Assembly (NCBI GenBank): GCA_964058845.1
Contig: CAXKVR010000422.1
Location: 1-23,084, forward strand
Direction: 5' to 3'
DNA: 23,084 nucleotides
From: Carex sylvatica
Taxonomy: Eukaryota > Streptophyta > Magnoliopsida > Poales > Cyperaceae
Part shown: positions 8,738-18,600 of the stretch, piece after piece
Numbering within the stretch: the first letter of the stretch is position 1
How the letters are laid out: the number at the start of each line of letters is the position of its first letter
Made by a program: the position numbers and the translations under genes
The notes under the pieces: generated by a model
Databases searched by the model: none
The model's input: only the letters and a program-made list of their open reading frames with translations
Told to the model about the DNA's origin: nothing

Positions 8738-9599
8738 CTTCATACATGAGATAGCAGATGCTTTACTTGTAGAAATAGCATGAATACTGACGGTATCAAT
8801 GTCAATGCTGAAAATATATACGCTTCAATTGAAAATCAATATTATTAGAACCGACCCGAATAACGAACTGGTAAAGTTTTGGGTTAATAGTTTATAGTTT
8901 GTTGGTCGGACTAATAATTCAACTGGTTTAATTATTGATTTATTTAAATACTCACATATATATGAAATATAATAATTATTATAAAATATTAACATATTCA
9001 ATTATATAATTATATAATATAAGATTAAATTTATAGATATATTTCAAATTTAACATCTATCTAAAATCAAAATACTAATTTTATAAAAAAGGACTGAATG
9101 TTTTTCAACAAGGTGGAAGAATATATGTAGTAATTATCAAGAAATTACTTTGTGATATCAATAAATTATGTTTGTAATAAACGATAGAGTTCTTCAACAA
9201 AAAATAACAAAAATAATAAAAAATGTTATTTTGAAAAGAAATAAAAATACACAAAATAGATATAGTATTTATACTATACATAATTGGTTTGTTTAGAATA
9301 TCTTAAAACTTGAGGTCTCGTATGTAAATTTCATAAAATAAAATTAATTAATCATAGTTTAGCAGCAATTTGTGACTTAACAAGTTCACGTGTTGTACGG
9401 ATCTAGTCTATAGCTAGTTAGTAGCTAATAGCCATCATCTTCCTCTCTCTCATGCATTTAATGCAGATAGCAGAAACAGTCTTTTAAACGATCCAAACCG
9501 AAAACAGATCCGGATCCAATTTATTTCGGTCCAACTGTCCGATCCGACATAACATGGCTGAAAATAGAGACATTATTGGAGGAAAAAAAAAAAATTAAC
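8738..9599. other. No gene seen
   Basis: AT-rich intergenic sequence. At 8848-8945 a stretch with GAACCGACCC, GTTGGTCGGAC and TTCAACTGG resembles low-complexity remnants common in plant transposon ends, but I cannot define borders. Positions 9480-9545 contain CGATCCAAACCG and CGGATCC motifs of similar nature. Confidence 0.4.
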
Positions 9600-10020
9600 A
9601 ACGTCTGTGCTATTTTTTAAAACCATGGTGAAGCCGTTTGCGTCTTGAAACGGTATGATTACAGCACATAATTGTACGGTATGCATCTTGGTTACGTGCC
9701 GTGATTTACACAACACGTTATGTGAAAGATCTAATTACGATATAACACTCTACGTGGTCATGCGAGTCACGTGTAATTAGAACCGTTAGATCTTAATCAA
9801 ATGGTAATCTTGAATAAACTAACCTATATATATTATGATCAAATGGCCACACGAGTCACATTTGGTCACGACACATTTGAGCACAGCGTGGCTCATGTAG
9901 CGTGACCATTCTCATGCTGTGACCATCCCTTAACATTTTTATAACAATACGATATGTGAAAAATTAACTTGATTACGGCACGAGACTAAAATTAGTCACA
10001 TATAGCACGTTTATTCCACT
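9600..10020. mobile_element. Second copy of the TCACGTG-rich element (relative of 249-730)
   Basis: It shares the same motif style (GAGTCACGTGTAATTAG, GGTCACGACACATTTGAGCA, GTGACCATTCTCATG) and one long match around CCGTTAGATCTTAATCAAAT, then GGTAATCTTGAAT, with the first copy near 440-470. The ends are eroded: a CATCCCTTAA motif at 9925 may be a relic of the CATCCCTA end. There is no ORF. Confidence 0.5.
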
Positions 10021-10027
10021 CTAAATG

Positions 10028-10364
10028 TAGGGGGTGAAAACATATTATATACTGAGCGAATAGTGGTAAAATCATATCTATTTTTATTTTTCGAATACAG
10101 ATATGGATCGGATCAGATATTTATTAAAAATATTACTATATAATATTAAGAAGTACTAAATTTCATAATATTTATCTAATCATAATGATAAACAAAATAA
10201 ATATTTTCATAATATATATTTAAAGATCTACTATTTGAATAAGATTATTATGAATAATTAAAACTTAAATCACATCCGTATCCGTTAATTTTCACACGAC
10301 TCGAATATATGTATTTAATTTTTCGAATATAGATCATATATTATCCGCTACATTTTCACCTCTA
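10028..10364. mobile_element. Small hAT-like element with TAGGGGGTGAAAA ends
   Basis: The left end TAGGGGGTGAAAA and right end TTTTCACCTCTA are inverted copies with one mismatch and one gap. Subterminal regions carry TTTTTCGAATA and CATCCGTATCCG motifs, similar in style to the nested element at 2092-2347. No target duplication is clear and there is no ORF. Confidence 0.6.
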
Positions 10365-11290
10365 CATCTCGTAATTTAATTAATTTATTTTTAATATCAT
10401 AAAAAGATCCGCATTACTTATTTTATTTATTAGTTGTTCGTACGTAGAGGATCAACCATTTATATATGATCCTAGAAAGAGAGGTTTTTGGTGTGTTCAT
10501 CACGTGCTTCAATTTGGGCTTATCTCGTGCTACTAAATCTAAAATTCTAAATCCAGAAAATCATTGTACCCGCTTTTTATTTTGCTTGGGCTTATTGCTC
10601 TTGGATGGTCTTACCTATAAAGGCCTTGTTTCAATTAATTAATTAATATTATTTTATTCCAAATAATTTCACAACTTAAAATTAAAATAATAACAGAACA
10701 GGACATTGACTCATCTGCCCGGTTTAGTGTATATCCATGCTAAGTCTTTGCGCTTTACTATAAAAATTGTATAACTATAAACAACCCCATAATATTAGAG
10801 GAAATTTCACGTATACCCATCACAAATTCTAAAATTATGTTAACACCCTCTAAAATTCTATCATTATATTTAACTATTCAAATTTTAAAAACTCACAAAT
10901 TTATCCTATTTATTAACTTTTCTATTAAAAACATTTTATATTAATAAAGTACTTATTTTACCTTTGTCTAAAAATATGATACTATCATTTTTTTGTCTAA
11001 AAATTAATAAATAAATAAAGTACCCAATTTTTTTGTCTAAATATAATATTATAAATTTTAGATAAAAATAAAGTACCCAATTTATCTGTGTCTAAATATG
11101 AAATTATGGATTTTAGAGGAGAAAATAGTAATTTCGAGTTTTATAGAATACTCATAGAGCTCTCTACAAACCGACTCCAAATCCTCTGAGGTAACATAAT
11201 ACTTCATATTATATCTGGCCATCAGGAACTCTTTAATAGTCGTTCGTGTCTGATCGGACGGTTCTGATCAAAACAGAAATATTCTATTAC
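10365..11290. other. Upstream region of the NUB1-like gene, no other gene seen
   Basis: AT-rich intergenic DNA with an AATTAATTAATTAAT run near 10640 and the tandem array described separately (10941-11120). From about 11160 the composition becomes less AT-biased towards the NUB1-like promoter. No ORF or RNA gene was recognised. Confidence 0.5.
10941..11120. repeat. Degenerate tandem repeat, three units, before the NUB1-like promoter
   Basis: AATAAAGTACYYA followed by TTTTGTCTAAA(T/A)AT occurs three times (starting about 10943, 11014 and 11068), with units of roughly 55-70 bases. The second and third also share a TTATRRATTTTAG stretch. It ends about 170 bases before the TATA-like box at 11293. 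Confidence 0.6.
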
Positions 11291-11292
11291 CT

Positions 11293-11298
11293 TATAAG
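11293..11298 (+). promoter_or_regulatory. Probable TATA box of the NUB1-like gene
   Basis: CTTATAAG lies 88 bases before the ATG. It is followed by a pyrimidine-rich leader (CTTCTCGCCGTCCTTCACTC, then CTTTTTCTC), as is common in plant promoters. The expected start site is about 11325. Motif and spacing are seen; function is inferred. Confidence 0.5.
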
Positions 11299-11380
11299 CC
11301 CCTTCTCGCCGTCCTTCACTCTCTTTCCTTGTTTTCTTTTCGCTTTTGAAGAAAACAACTTTTCTCCCCCTCTTTTTCTC

Positions 11381-14300
11381 ATGGAAGAATTATCGACACC
11401 ACCTGCTCCATCAGAAGCTCCTCCAATGGCGAAATTGAAGGTCGCTGGCGCATGGTCGGGGGTGATGGAGGTTGTGCTAGACACGTGGACGGTCCAGATG
11501 CTCCGGGCAGAGGTGGCGCGCCGTTCCAACGGCTGCAATCCGACTCGAATCAACCTTATTTCTGGAGGGAAGGTGTTGAAGGATGGGGATTCTACGCTTC
11601 TGCAATTGGGGTTGAAGAACAATGGTAAGGTGCTTGCTACTCTTACGGCGGATTCTGGTAAAACCAAGGAGATAGATGAAGAGGCGATGAAGGCTAAGGA
11701 TGAAGAAGAACATGCCAAGAAGCTCACTAGAATTTGGTAATTTTTTGTTATTAATAGTTTTTCTAAGTAGTAAATACAAGCAATTACTGTACTTCTTTTT
11801 CGGTGAGGGTTTACATAGATTTTATGATTCTGGTTAAACCAAGGACATAGATTTTATGATTCTGGTAAAACCAATGACATAGATTTTATGATTTTCAACT
11901 TAATTATGCATTTGAGGGTTTTAGTAGTAAATTATACCAACGTTTGTTATTATCTGACTGAATTGCTCATTACTTGTGAAACAGTAAAACCTAATTGGCA
12001 TGGTTCATCTGATACTGTTACAATCCTTGATTAGTACCAGGGAAATTATCTATTTGTTGAATTGTTGATTAAAAATGTTTATAAAAAATATCAGGGAGGC
12101 AGCTAAATCAATGTCAAAGAGGCATTCTGACGGGTCCTTTCCTTTGGATGATTATAACATTGAACTCGAAGATCAAAATGGCAAGAAGGTCATGTTTGCT
12201 GAATCCGATAGAAGGTAAATTTCTCTTAAAAGGAATATAATTGAACAAGTCATGAACAATACATTATTTCTAAAAGAAAACAAGTGAAATTGTGAATATA
12301 ATGGATGTTTTGAATTGTCTCTGTTAAAATAAAATAAACAGTTGTTAACAATTACATCCAGGTCTCTTGAATAATTTTCTAAAGAAGTGTACATGAATTT
12401 GCTAATGAAATGTATGCACCGACAAAACTAGAAATATATAACCCTCTAAAATATAGGGGTATTTATGGCATTTTAATTTTTGCTGGAGGGAAGTTATTAT
12501 TTTACATCAAGCCTGAATGTGAAATTCTCTTAAAACTATCATTCAATTGGAAATTCTTATTAATTAATTGAATGTTTACTATATAGAGCACTTATGATGG
12601 GCTTGATGCTCCATGAAAATGCTAAAGGTCTAATTAGGAAGAATAATTACAAAGATGCTTTGGACGTGCTAACTATGGCAGAGGTTTGATTTTAATTAAT
12701 TTATACTTTTATAATAAATAGCACCTTTTTTAGGAATGTCTAAATGAACTTTTCATTTCTTTCTCCTTTTCTTTTTTTCACAGGAGGCTTTCTCTCTATG
12801 TGATCAGAAAGTTCTAAAGGTAATTTGAACCCAAATGTAAAGGAAATTTTAGATCTAGCCCCTTAAAGAAAGAAGTATTTTTTTGTAAACCACTCTGTGT
12901 GGCTTTATTTAACAAATCCCTAAACTATCCTATCTTTCTACTCATTCTGGAAACAGTATTGATGCTTTGGTTTTGCCGAGTGTACAGTTCTTATGTTTTT
13001 GCTGGAGCTCTCGAGAAATTGATCAATATATAATCTATTTTCACCATTTTGTCCTTGAACATAGTTGATAGACAACGTGCCGATACTCCAACTAGACATG
13101 GTGTGGTGCTACTTCATGCTACGAGATATCTCATGCTTAACTGTTGCTGGGACCCGCCTTGAGAGGGCCCGAAAGGGATTTGAGAGCTCTCATGGCAAAG
13201 ATTCTGCTCGGTTTCACGCTCTCCAAGCTGGTCGCCAAGCCGATCTTGCCCTGTGAGTACCTTTTAATATCTCCGCTTTTAAAGTTCAAATAGTCGATTG
13301 AACCGTTCAATATGATCTTCATATGGAAATGTACTTGCAGACCAAATTAAATATATATATATATTTTTTTTACTATTTTTTAAATAGGTAAAAATTTACT
13401 TGATAATTCTGGATCATCCAAAAACAGTGACTTTCTACCTATCTTAAAAATAGTAAAAATTCTAAAAAGTAGAGATTATGTTTAACGTTTCGGATCAACT
13501 GTTTGAACTTATAAAATAGAGATATGGATCCATAGCATGGGTTGATTTGTAATATGCATATTCCCATAGCCTCATTCTTGTTTTGCCAAAATTGTTGCAT
13601 GTTTTGAATTGTGACCATTCCATGGTTTACAACTCTGTTTACCTACTCATATTTGAACTAGTAATCATCAAATAGATACTCAGTTTTTATTGTTTAAACC
13701 ATAGGTGAGCTATCAAGTAAATAGATAACCATGGCCATAGTGATTTTGCATAGTTTTCTTTTTGATTTGTGAGTGTTTATTAAACAGATACCTGAGACTA
13801 GAACTGCTGGAAGGTGTTGTTTCTTATCACAATGGCAATTTCGAAAAGGCTCGACAGTCTATCAGTTCTGCACAAATTAAAATTAACCAGGTAGTTACAT
13901 TGTCAGAGTTGAACCTGTTTAAGTTTAGACCTCTATGTTGCCAGTTCATACTGGTATATATTGAGTTGTACCAGTGCTTTATTTTTTGTGGTATTTGACC
14001 ATATCTTTTAATAAAATTAAGGGTTACATAGCAGAAGAGAGCTGTGTAAGGAGTGTAAAAGGTGAAACATACAGAAAAATCGCACCCATATTTTGCAATT
14101 TCAAGGTCCAAACATCTGATCCAAACCGTTGAACATGATTTCCATATGAAATTGCACTTGAAGACCAAATTTTACATTTTTGGGAAACTTTTTTACTATT
14201 TTTTTAGATAGGTACAAAATCATTGTTTTTTAAGATCCAGATGTTTCTGAATAACTGCGATTTTGTACCTTTCTAACAAAAATAGTACAAAGTTCCCCAA

Positions 14301-16091
14301 AAAATGTAAAATTTTCTCTCGAAACATATTTTAATATGGAGATCTTGTTGAACGGTTCAGATCGATTGTTTGAACTTTGAAATCAGAAATAAACAGCTAG
14401 CTTTCTGATATGTTTGCAACATTTTTGGTAGCTGAAAACATAAATTATATATTGTGTTTCGATATATCAGCTTCAAGTGCCGGATGAAGCATTGGTTCTG
14501 CTAATGGGCATGGGGTACAAAGAGCGCTCAGCTAAGAGAGCACTAAGGTTGACCGGTCAAGATGTGCCGGCAGCTGTTGACCTCTTAGTGGAGGAGAGGG
14601 ACAGAAAGACTCGTCGGGTTGAGGAGAACCTTAAAAGGCGTGATGAAATCATGTAAGCATTCATTTCATTTTTTTAGTTGTACTCATGAACTTTTATTAG
14701 ATAAGATAGGTACGGGTAAAGACTATTTCGTACCCCGCTACGGCGCTACCCTATACAATAATTATTAAAAAGAAAAATTATAAAATTATATATATTTATA
14801 TGGGGATGATTCATGAAATTCATGGCCCTATTTTTTTTTTTTGTTAGCTTATCGGGTACAGGTAAGAGTAAAAGTTCTCTTTTCTGTTAAGTTAGCAAGT
14901 AATGGTATGAAAATGCTTCCACCGGACCCATTTCAAACCCATTGACACCCCTAACTCCAGCCCACCCCGCTCCACTCAGATTTATCAAATATTGAAATTT
15001 GTAATCAATTTTGAAAGGAAAGGATCATGATTTTATGTTTTATAATTTATAGGGAACAAAAGCGATATGGCAAGACTCCAAATAACAAAGCAGTAGATAT
15101 GGAAAAGCTGAAGGAGCTAGCTTCTATTGGGTAAATTTCTTAGCTGTTATTTACTTTTGCACAACCAGGCATAATTGACTTCGATTTATCTACTTGGGAA
15201 TCAATTTAAACTTTTGTTTTACTTATCTATTGTCCTTTTTCAATACCAGATTCGAGAGATATCTTGCCGCTGAAGCACTTCGGATTAATGAAAATGATAT
15301 CGAGATGGCTTTAGATGTTCTGACAGATCCTGAGAAAAACTGTGGATTGCAGGTTCTCTCTCTCTCTCTCTACATTTATTTAATGACAGGTAACACTTAT
15401 TATATTTTGAACCAGTCTCCATATATATCTCATATTTACTATTAAAACATAACTTTTAATCGAAACTAACCTTTAGTTTTTTTTCTTATGAGTATTAACC
15501 TTGTGGTTAAAAATGAAGTAAAACCAAATTAAGCTGATGTAGATATTACAATTATAATTCATGATTATAAATCAAATTATGAGGCATTGTGATTGAGTTT
15601 AGATAAAAAGATGTTAGGGACAAATTAGTCAGTTGCCTTTAAAAAAAGAAGGAACTTCGAATTATTCACGACTGCAGTAAAATTTTGTATAATATGACAT
15701 GAATATTATACTGACAAATTTGTTTGTGTTTTAGAGCAATATGGAATCAAGAAGGAAAAGAAGTTACACTCAGACAGCATCTGTAACCCAATTGACAGCA
15801 GCAACAACTGATGCCCTGATGCCAGCTGTCATACCAGAACCTGTCACGCCAGCTGTCAGCAATCTAGAACAAGGCGGGCCATCCAGTGACCCCACAGCTC
15901 CTGACGTCCCAGAAGGAGAGGTGCTTTTCCCTGAAGGTGGAGAGGAGAGAGATGCTGAGATGGAGGATGAGCTTGCAAATGAATTGACAGGTGACCCGTT
16001 AGCTGATTATGATATTGATGTTACTAAAGAAGGAGAGGCGCTTTCTGAGTATGTTGCCTTGTTAAATTCTGTTATGGGACAGTCTTTATAA
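11381..16091 (+). CDS. NUB1: NEDD8 ultimate buster 1 (NUB1)-like protein, UBL-UBA adaptor, 539 aa, ten exons
   Basis: Exons: 11381-11736, 12095-12214, 12587-12683, 12784-12819, 13065-13252, 13788-13890, 14471-14652, 15053-15130, 15250-15352, 15735-16091. All introns are GT-AG and the joined 1620 bases stay in frame. The protein has a ubiquitin-like domain (residues 17-91), a Lys/Glu-rich linker, a TPR-like helical middle (160-300, with LQLDMVWCYFMLRDISCL), UBA1 (304-345, MGMGY loop), UBA2 (378-418, IGF loop), a basic RRKR (427-430) and an acidic tail. The middle and the domain order match animal NUB1, which has an additional UBA. Known role of the family: it binds NEDD8 and its conjugates through the C-terminal part and the proteasome through the UBL domain, lowering NEDD8-conjugate levels; it acts in nucleus and cytosol. 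The length is close to that of plant homologues. The start is the first ATG after the TATA box; the frame stays open to 11246 but without an ATG. The exon-9 donor (GTTCTC) is weak. Confidence 0.93.
11813..11900 (+). repeat. 32-base tandem repeat in NUB1 intron 1, derived from exon 1
   Basis: Units start at 11813, 11845 and 11877 (the last partial). Each full unit contains GATTCTGGT.AAACCAA followed by GACATAGAT. The same 27-base stretch occurs in exon 1 at 11651-11677, where it encodes DSGKTKEID; each intron unit matches it at 25 of 27 positions. It therefore looks like a duplicated piece of coding sequence that landed in the intron and was amplified. Confidence 0.85.
13268..13525. mobile_element. 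Foldback (MITE-like) element in NUB1 intron 5, shared-core family, copy 2
   Basis: The left arm (ATATCTCCGCTTTTAAAGTTC, then GAACCGTTCAATATGATCTTC) and right arm (GTTTCGGATCAACTG, then GAACTTATAAAATAGAGATAT) are inverted copies. The inner arms are TTTTTTACTATTTTTTAAATAGGTA and its inverse around a centre near 13400. An (AT)n run interrupts the left arm near 13352. It lies wholly inside the 535-base intron and does not touch the splice sites. Confidence 0.7.
14096..14387. mobile_element. Foldback (MITE-like) element in NUB1 intron 6, shared-core family, copy 3
   Basis: The left arm runs CAATTTCAAGGTCCAAAC, GATCCAAACCGTTGAACATG, CTTGAAGACCAAATTTTACA. The right arm is its inverse (TGTAAAATTTTCTC, ATATGGAGATCTTGTTGAAC, GATCGATTGTTTGAACTTTG). 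The centre near 14240 has a TAGGTACAAAATCA arm paired with TGATTTTGTACCT-like sequence. The sequence is close to the intron 5 element, so the two could also pair with each other. Confidence 0.75.
14700..14956. mobile_element. Eroded hAT-like fragment in NUB1 intron 7
   Basis: The right end CATTGACACCCCTAAC is, on the other strand, TTAGGGGTGTCAATG, the usual start of a common class of small plant hAT elements. Upstream TACGGGTA, GTACCCCGCTACGG and CGGACCCATTTCAAACCC motifs fit such an element. The left border is not defined. Confidence 0.35.
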
Positions 16092-16357
16092 CTTCCCTTT
16101 GGAAAAGTTTAACTCTCTCTGATGAAATTTCTGACAACTGGGGTACCCATGAGGTGTGCTTAAATGTTTATTTTTTGTACTTTTTTCGTTTAGTATAGTA
16201 GAGAAAAATGAAAAAAAGAAAGAGATGGTGTTTAAGATAATTAAGTTGGTTTCTGTTTAGTGCACGTAAATAGAATTTATCTGAAATATTGAAGTCAATT
16301 TATCTTATTAAAGGATCAGATCAGAAATGACTTACTGGTAGAGTTTAACTTTTTATA

Positions 16358-16363
16358 AATAAA
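16358..16363 (+). terminator. Candidate poly(A) signal of the NUB1-like gene
   Basis: AATAAA lies 267 bases after the TAA stop. It follows T-rich and TTTGT-type sequence (16180-16260) that resembles plant far-upstream elements. Plants use such signals loosely, so the real cleavage site may be elsewhere. Confidence 0.4.
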
Positions 16364-17118
16364 ACAGTGCTTTTGCTGCCTGTTTGAACTGTAAAATGTG
16401 ACGTTGTATCCCTTTTGCTATTTGTATCCCTTTTGCTATTCGAACTATTCGAACCGAAGATTGCAAAACTGGGATCTTGAAAAAAGCTTGAATAACATAA
16501 ATGCCATGAAAATTTCGAGAAATCTCAAGCATACTTTGTAGTCCTTTTTTTATTTTAAAATTGTGTTTTAATTATAAGAACAATTTTATTGAATAGCAAC
16601 TTCTCTGAGATTCTCAGTAGAGTCAGAGGGTTTCCCTTTGTTTTTTTCTGATAAGTTGTTACCAGGGATTACCATTACAGAATTTTGCCTAGTCAAATCC
16701 GAAATCTCCTATCAAATACATTTTTAGGAGTATATTCATTTTGTTATACCTTTGGTAGGCATTTTTGTCAACTGGTATAACATTTGACCTGATAAAAAAG
16801 AAAAAAATTGTATACGTCTTTTCTGATTGGATAATTGATATGCTGCGGATCAACCTCATCCCAATTTGATGATTATTTGGTTATCTTTTTAAGTAATCAT
16901 CAAAAGCAAAACCACTCAAAATATCCAACAATTTGTCATATATCTGTTGAATTGCTCATTTGATTCTCAAACCGCTCTTACCTATATATGTTTTTGTTGG
17001 AGCAAAAGTTTATATGAAAATTTATATTTGCAAACTTTCAATTCAGTGAAATATGTTTGCAGCTTGTATGCTTCAATATTGAAAATAAAAAAATAAAAAT
17101 CTGACCAATCAGCTGCAA
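16364..17118. other. No gene seen
   Basis: AT-rich DNA downstream of the NUB1-like gene. It has a short doubled TATCCCTTTTGCTATT (16406-16440) followed by CGAACTATTCGAACCG. No ORF, RNA gene or defined transposon was found. Confidence 0.5.
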
Positions 17119-17410
17119 TTTGGGGTGTTCGTTGGTTCAGTTCAAACCGAAATTGAATAGGCAAAGAAAAGATTTTTTCAGTTTTCAAAAATTAAACAGA
17201 ACCGAATCAAAATAGAATAAGAACTGAACTGAACAAACCAAAGTAAATTTTGATTTGTTCGGTTGAACCGAAATAATTAGTTTTTAAAATTTTAAACCAT
17301 ATCGAGCCAAACTAATAAGTCGATTTAAAAAGAAAAACAATCCGGTCCATTTAACCAAAAAAACTGATTAAACTGAATCCAATAGAGCTAAAGTGCAATA
17401 CACTCCAAAT
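17119..17410. mobile_element. Non-autonomous element of GGTTCGGTT type (TTTGGGGTGT ends)
   Basis: The left end TTTGGGGTGTTCG and right end ACACTCCAAA are inverted copies over about 10 bases with one mismatch. The inside holds many GGTTCAGTTC, AACCGAA and CGGTTGAACCG motifs. It is related to the element at 5680-6096. It has no coding capacity. Confidence 0.6.
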
Positions 17411-17669
17411 AAAACAATGCGTGATGACATCTCATTTTCTTTGATTATTTTTCTTATTATTATTTTTTTTAGAAATCTAAGCACAAAAATAAGTTGTTCA
17501 GTTAAATGTGGTGAAATTAGGTACTAGTTTGTAAAAGAGTTTCAATTGTAATAGTATAAGTACTTGTACAAATATGGTATGTCCTAGTATGAAATAATAT
17601 GTAACTAATTTTGTCCTGATTAATGAAATATTGCCTACGAGTTTTCGACCAAAAATAAAAATTAGGTGA

Positions 17670-18442
17670 AATATTGTGGTTTTTTATTTTTTTCAGTTTT
17701 TTTATTTAAATAGAAATATTGATAGTTTATTTATTTTTTATATTAAAATATTATAAATATTTAATGCATTTCTTTAAAAATAGATGAAATACTATATAAT
17801 TTGATTTATTAGAAAGACTGCTACAAATAATCTGGAACAATATTTTTCATGCCGAATTTTTTGCGGTTGTAAGGAAAATTAATATATTTCTTTATTTGTT
17901 ATTGGGAAAAAATAAAAATGTTTAGATTCTCAGTTATTGATCCCGATTTAAAAGTCACTTCTAGGTAATATAGAAATTATTGTCATCCTTCTAGTGCATT
18001 TAATTTATAAAAAAATATATCTATTTTGAGAATTATTTTTAATAACAATCATTCAATAATTTAAATTTTTTGTTTTTTTTAAATAGAAATATTTTTTTAT
18101 AAATTAAATGCACTAGAAGGATAACAATAATTTCTGTATTACCTAGAAATAATTTTTAAACTGGGATCAATAACTGAGAATCTAAGCATTTTTATTTTTT
18201 TCCAATAACACACAAAGAAATATATGAATTTTTCTTACAATCGCAAAAAATCCGGCATGAAAAATGTTGATCCGAATTATTTATAGTAATCTTTCTAATA
18301 AATTAAATTATACAATATTTCATCTATTTTCAAAGAAATATATTAAATATTTCTAATTTTTTAATATAAAAAATAAATAAATTATCAATCTTTCTATTTA
18401 AATAAAAAAAGCTGAAAAAATGAAAAACCGCAATAAATATTT
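17670..18442. repeat. Large near-perfect palindrome, arms about 360 bases, loop about 54 bases
   Basis: The left arm (about 17670-18026) reappears inverted at about 18081-18442. Paired landmarks, left arm against reverse complement of right arm: GTGGTTTTTTATTTTTTCAG with GCGGTTTTTCATTTTTTCAG; TTCATGCCGAATTTTTTGCG with TTCATGCCGGATTTTTTGCG; TAGATTCTCAGTTATTGATC on both sides; TCCTTCTAGTGCATTTAATT on both sides. Differences are scattered point changes and a few short gaps. The arms carry no ORF. It could be a foldback transposon or an inverted duplication; a transcript through it would form a very long hairpin. Confidence 0.9.
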
Positions 18443-18453
18443 GCGATTTTTTT

Positions 18454-18600
18454 TTAAAAACATTGTTTTTGAATTGTAAAACCGCAAAAAAATTTTGCTG
18501 TTTTTTTTTTTTTTTTAATGTGGTTTTGGAATTATAAAACTGCAATTTTTTTTTGCTGTTTTAGGCCTTGAAACTGCAAAAAAAAATTTGAAATTTGCGT
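18454..18600. repeat. Tandem repeat of about 58 bases beside the palindrome
   Basis: GAATTGTAAAACCGCAA (18471) recurs as GAATTATAAAACTGCAA (18529) and, more weakly, as CTTGAAACTGCAA near 18570. Each is followed by a poly-T stretch and TTTTGCTGTTTT. The ACCGCAA motif also occurs at the end of the palindrome's right arm (about 18427), so array and palindrome may be parts of one element. Confidence 0.65.

Noticed and set aside
7765..8805. Direct repeats GGTGTCGATGTCAGTG and GGTATCAATGTCAATG about 1 kb apart as possible LTRs
   Set aside because: The match is only about 20 bases, with no TG...CA ends, primer site or internal coding sequence.
11246..11380. N-terminal extension of the NUB1-like ORF by 45 codons
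   Set aside because: The extension begins with GTG, has no in-frame ATG and lies over the TATA box and pyrimidine-rich leader. The ATG at 11381 is the sensible start.
11287..11779. Two long minus-strand ORFs opposite NUB1 exon 1
   Set aside because: They mirror the GC-richer coding exon in antisense frames and show no motif of their own.
13065..15445. ORFs that begin or run on inside introns (for example 13762-13998, 15194-15445)
   Set aside because: Each is a NUB1 exon with intron sequence attached; the spliced model explains the coding parts.
18330..18545. 71-codon minus-strand ORF rich in Lys, Phe and Asn
   Set aside because: It comes from poly-A/poly-T sequence in the palindrome arm and the neighbouring array; not coding-like.
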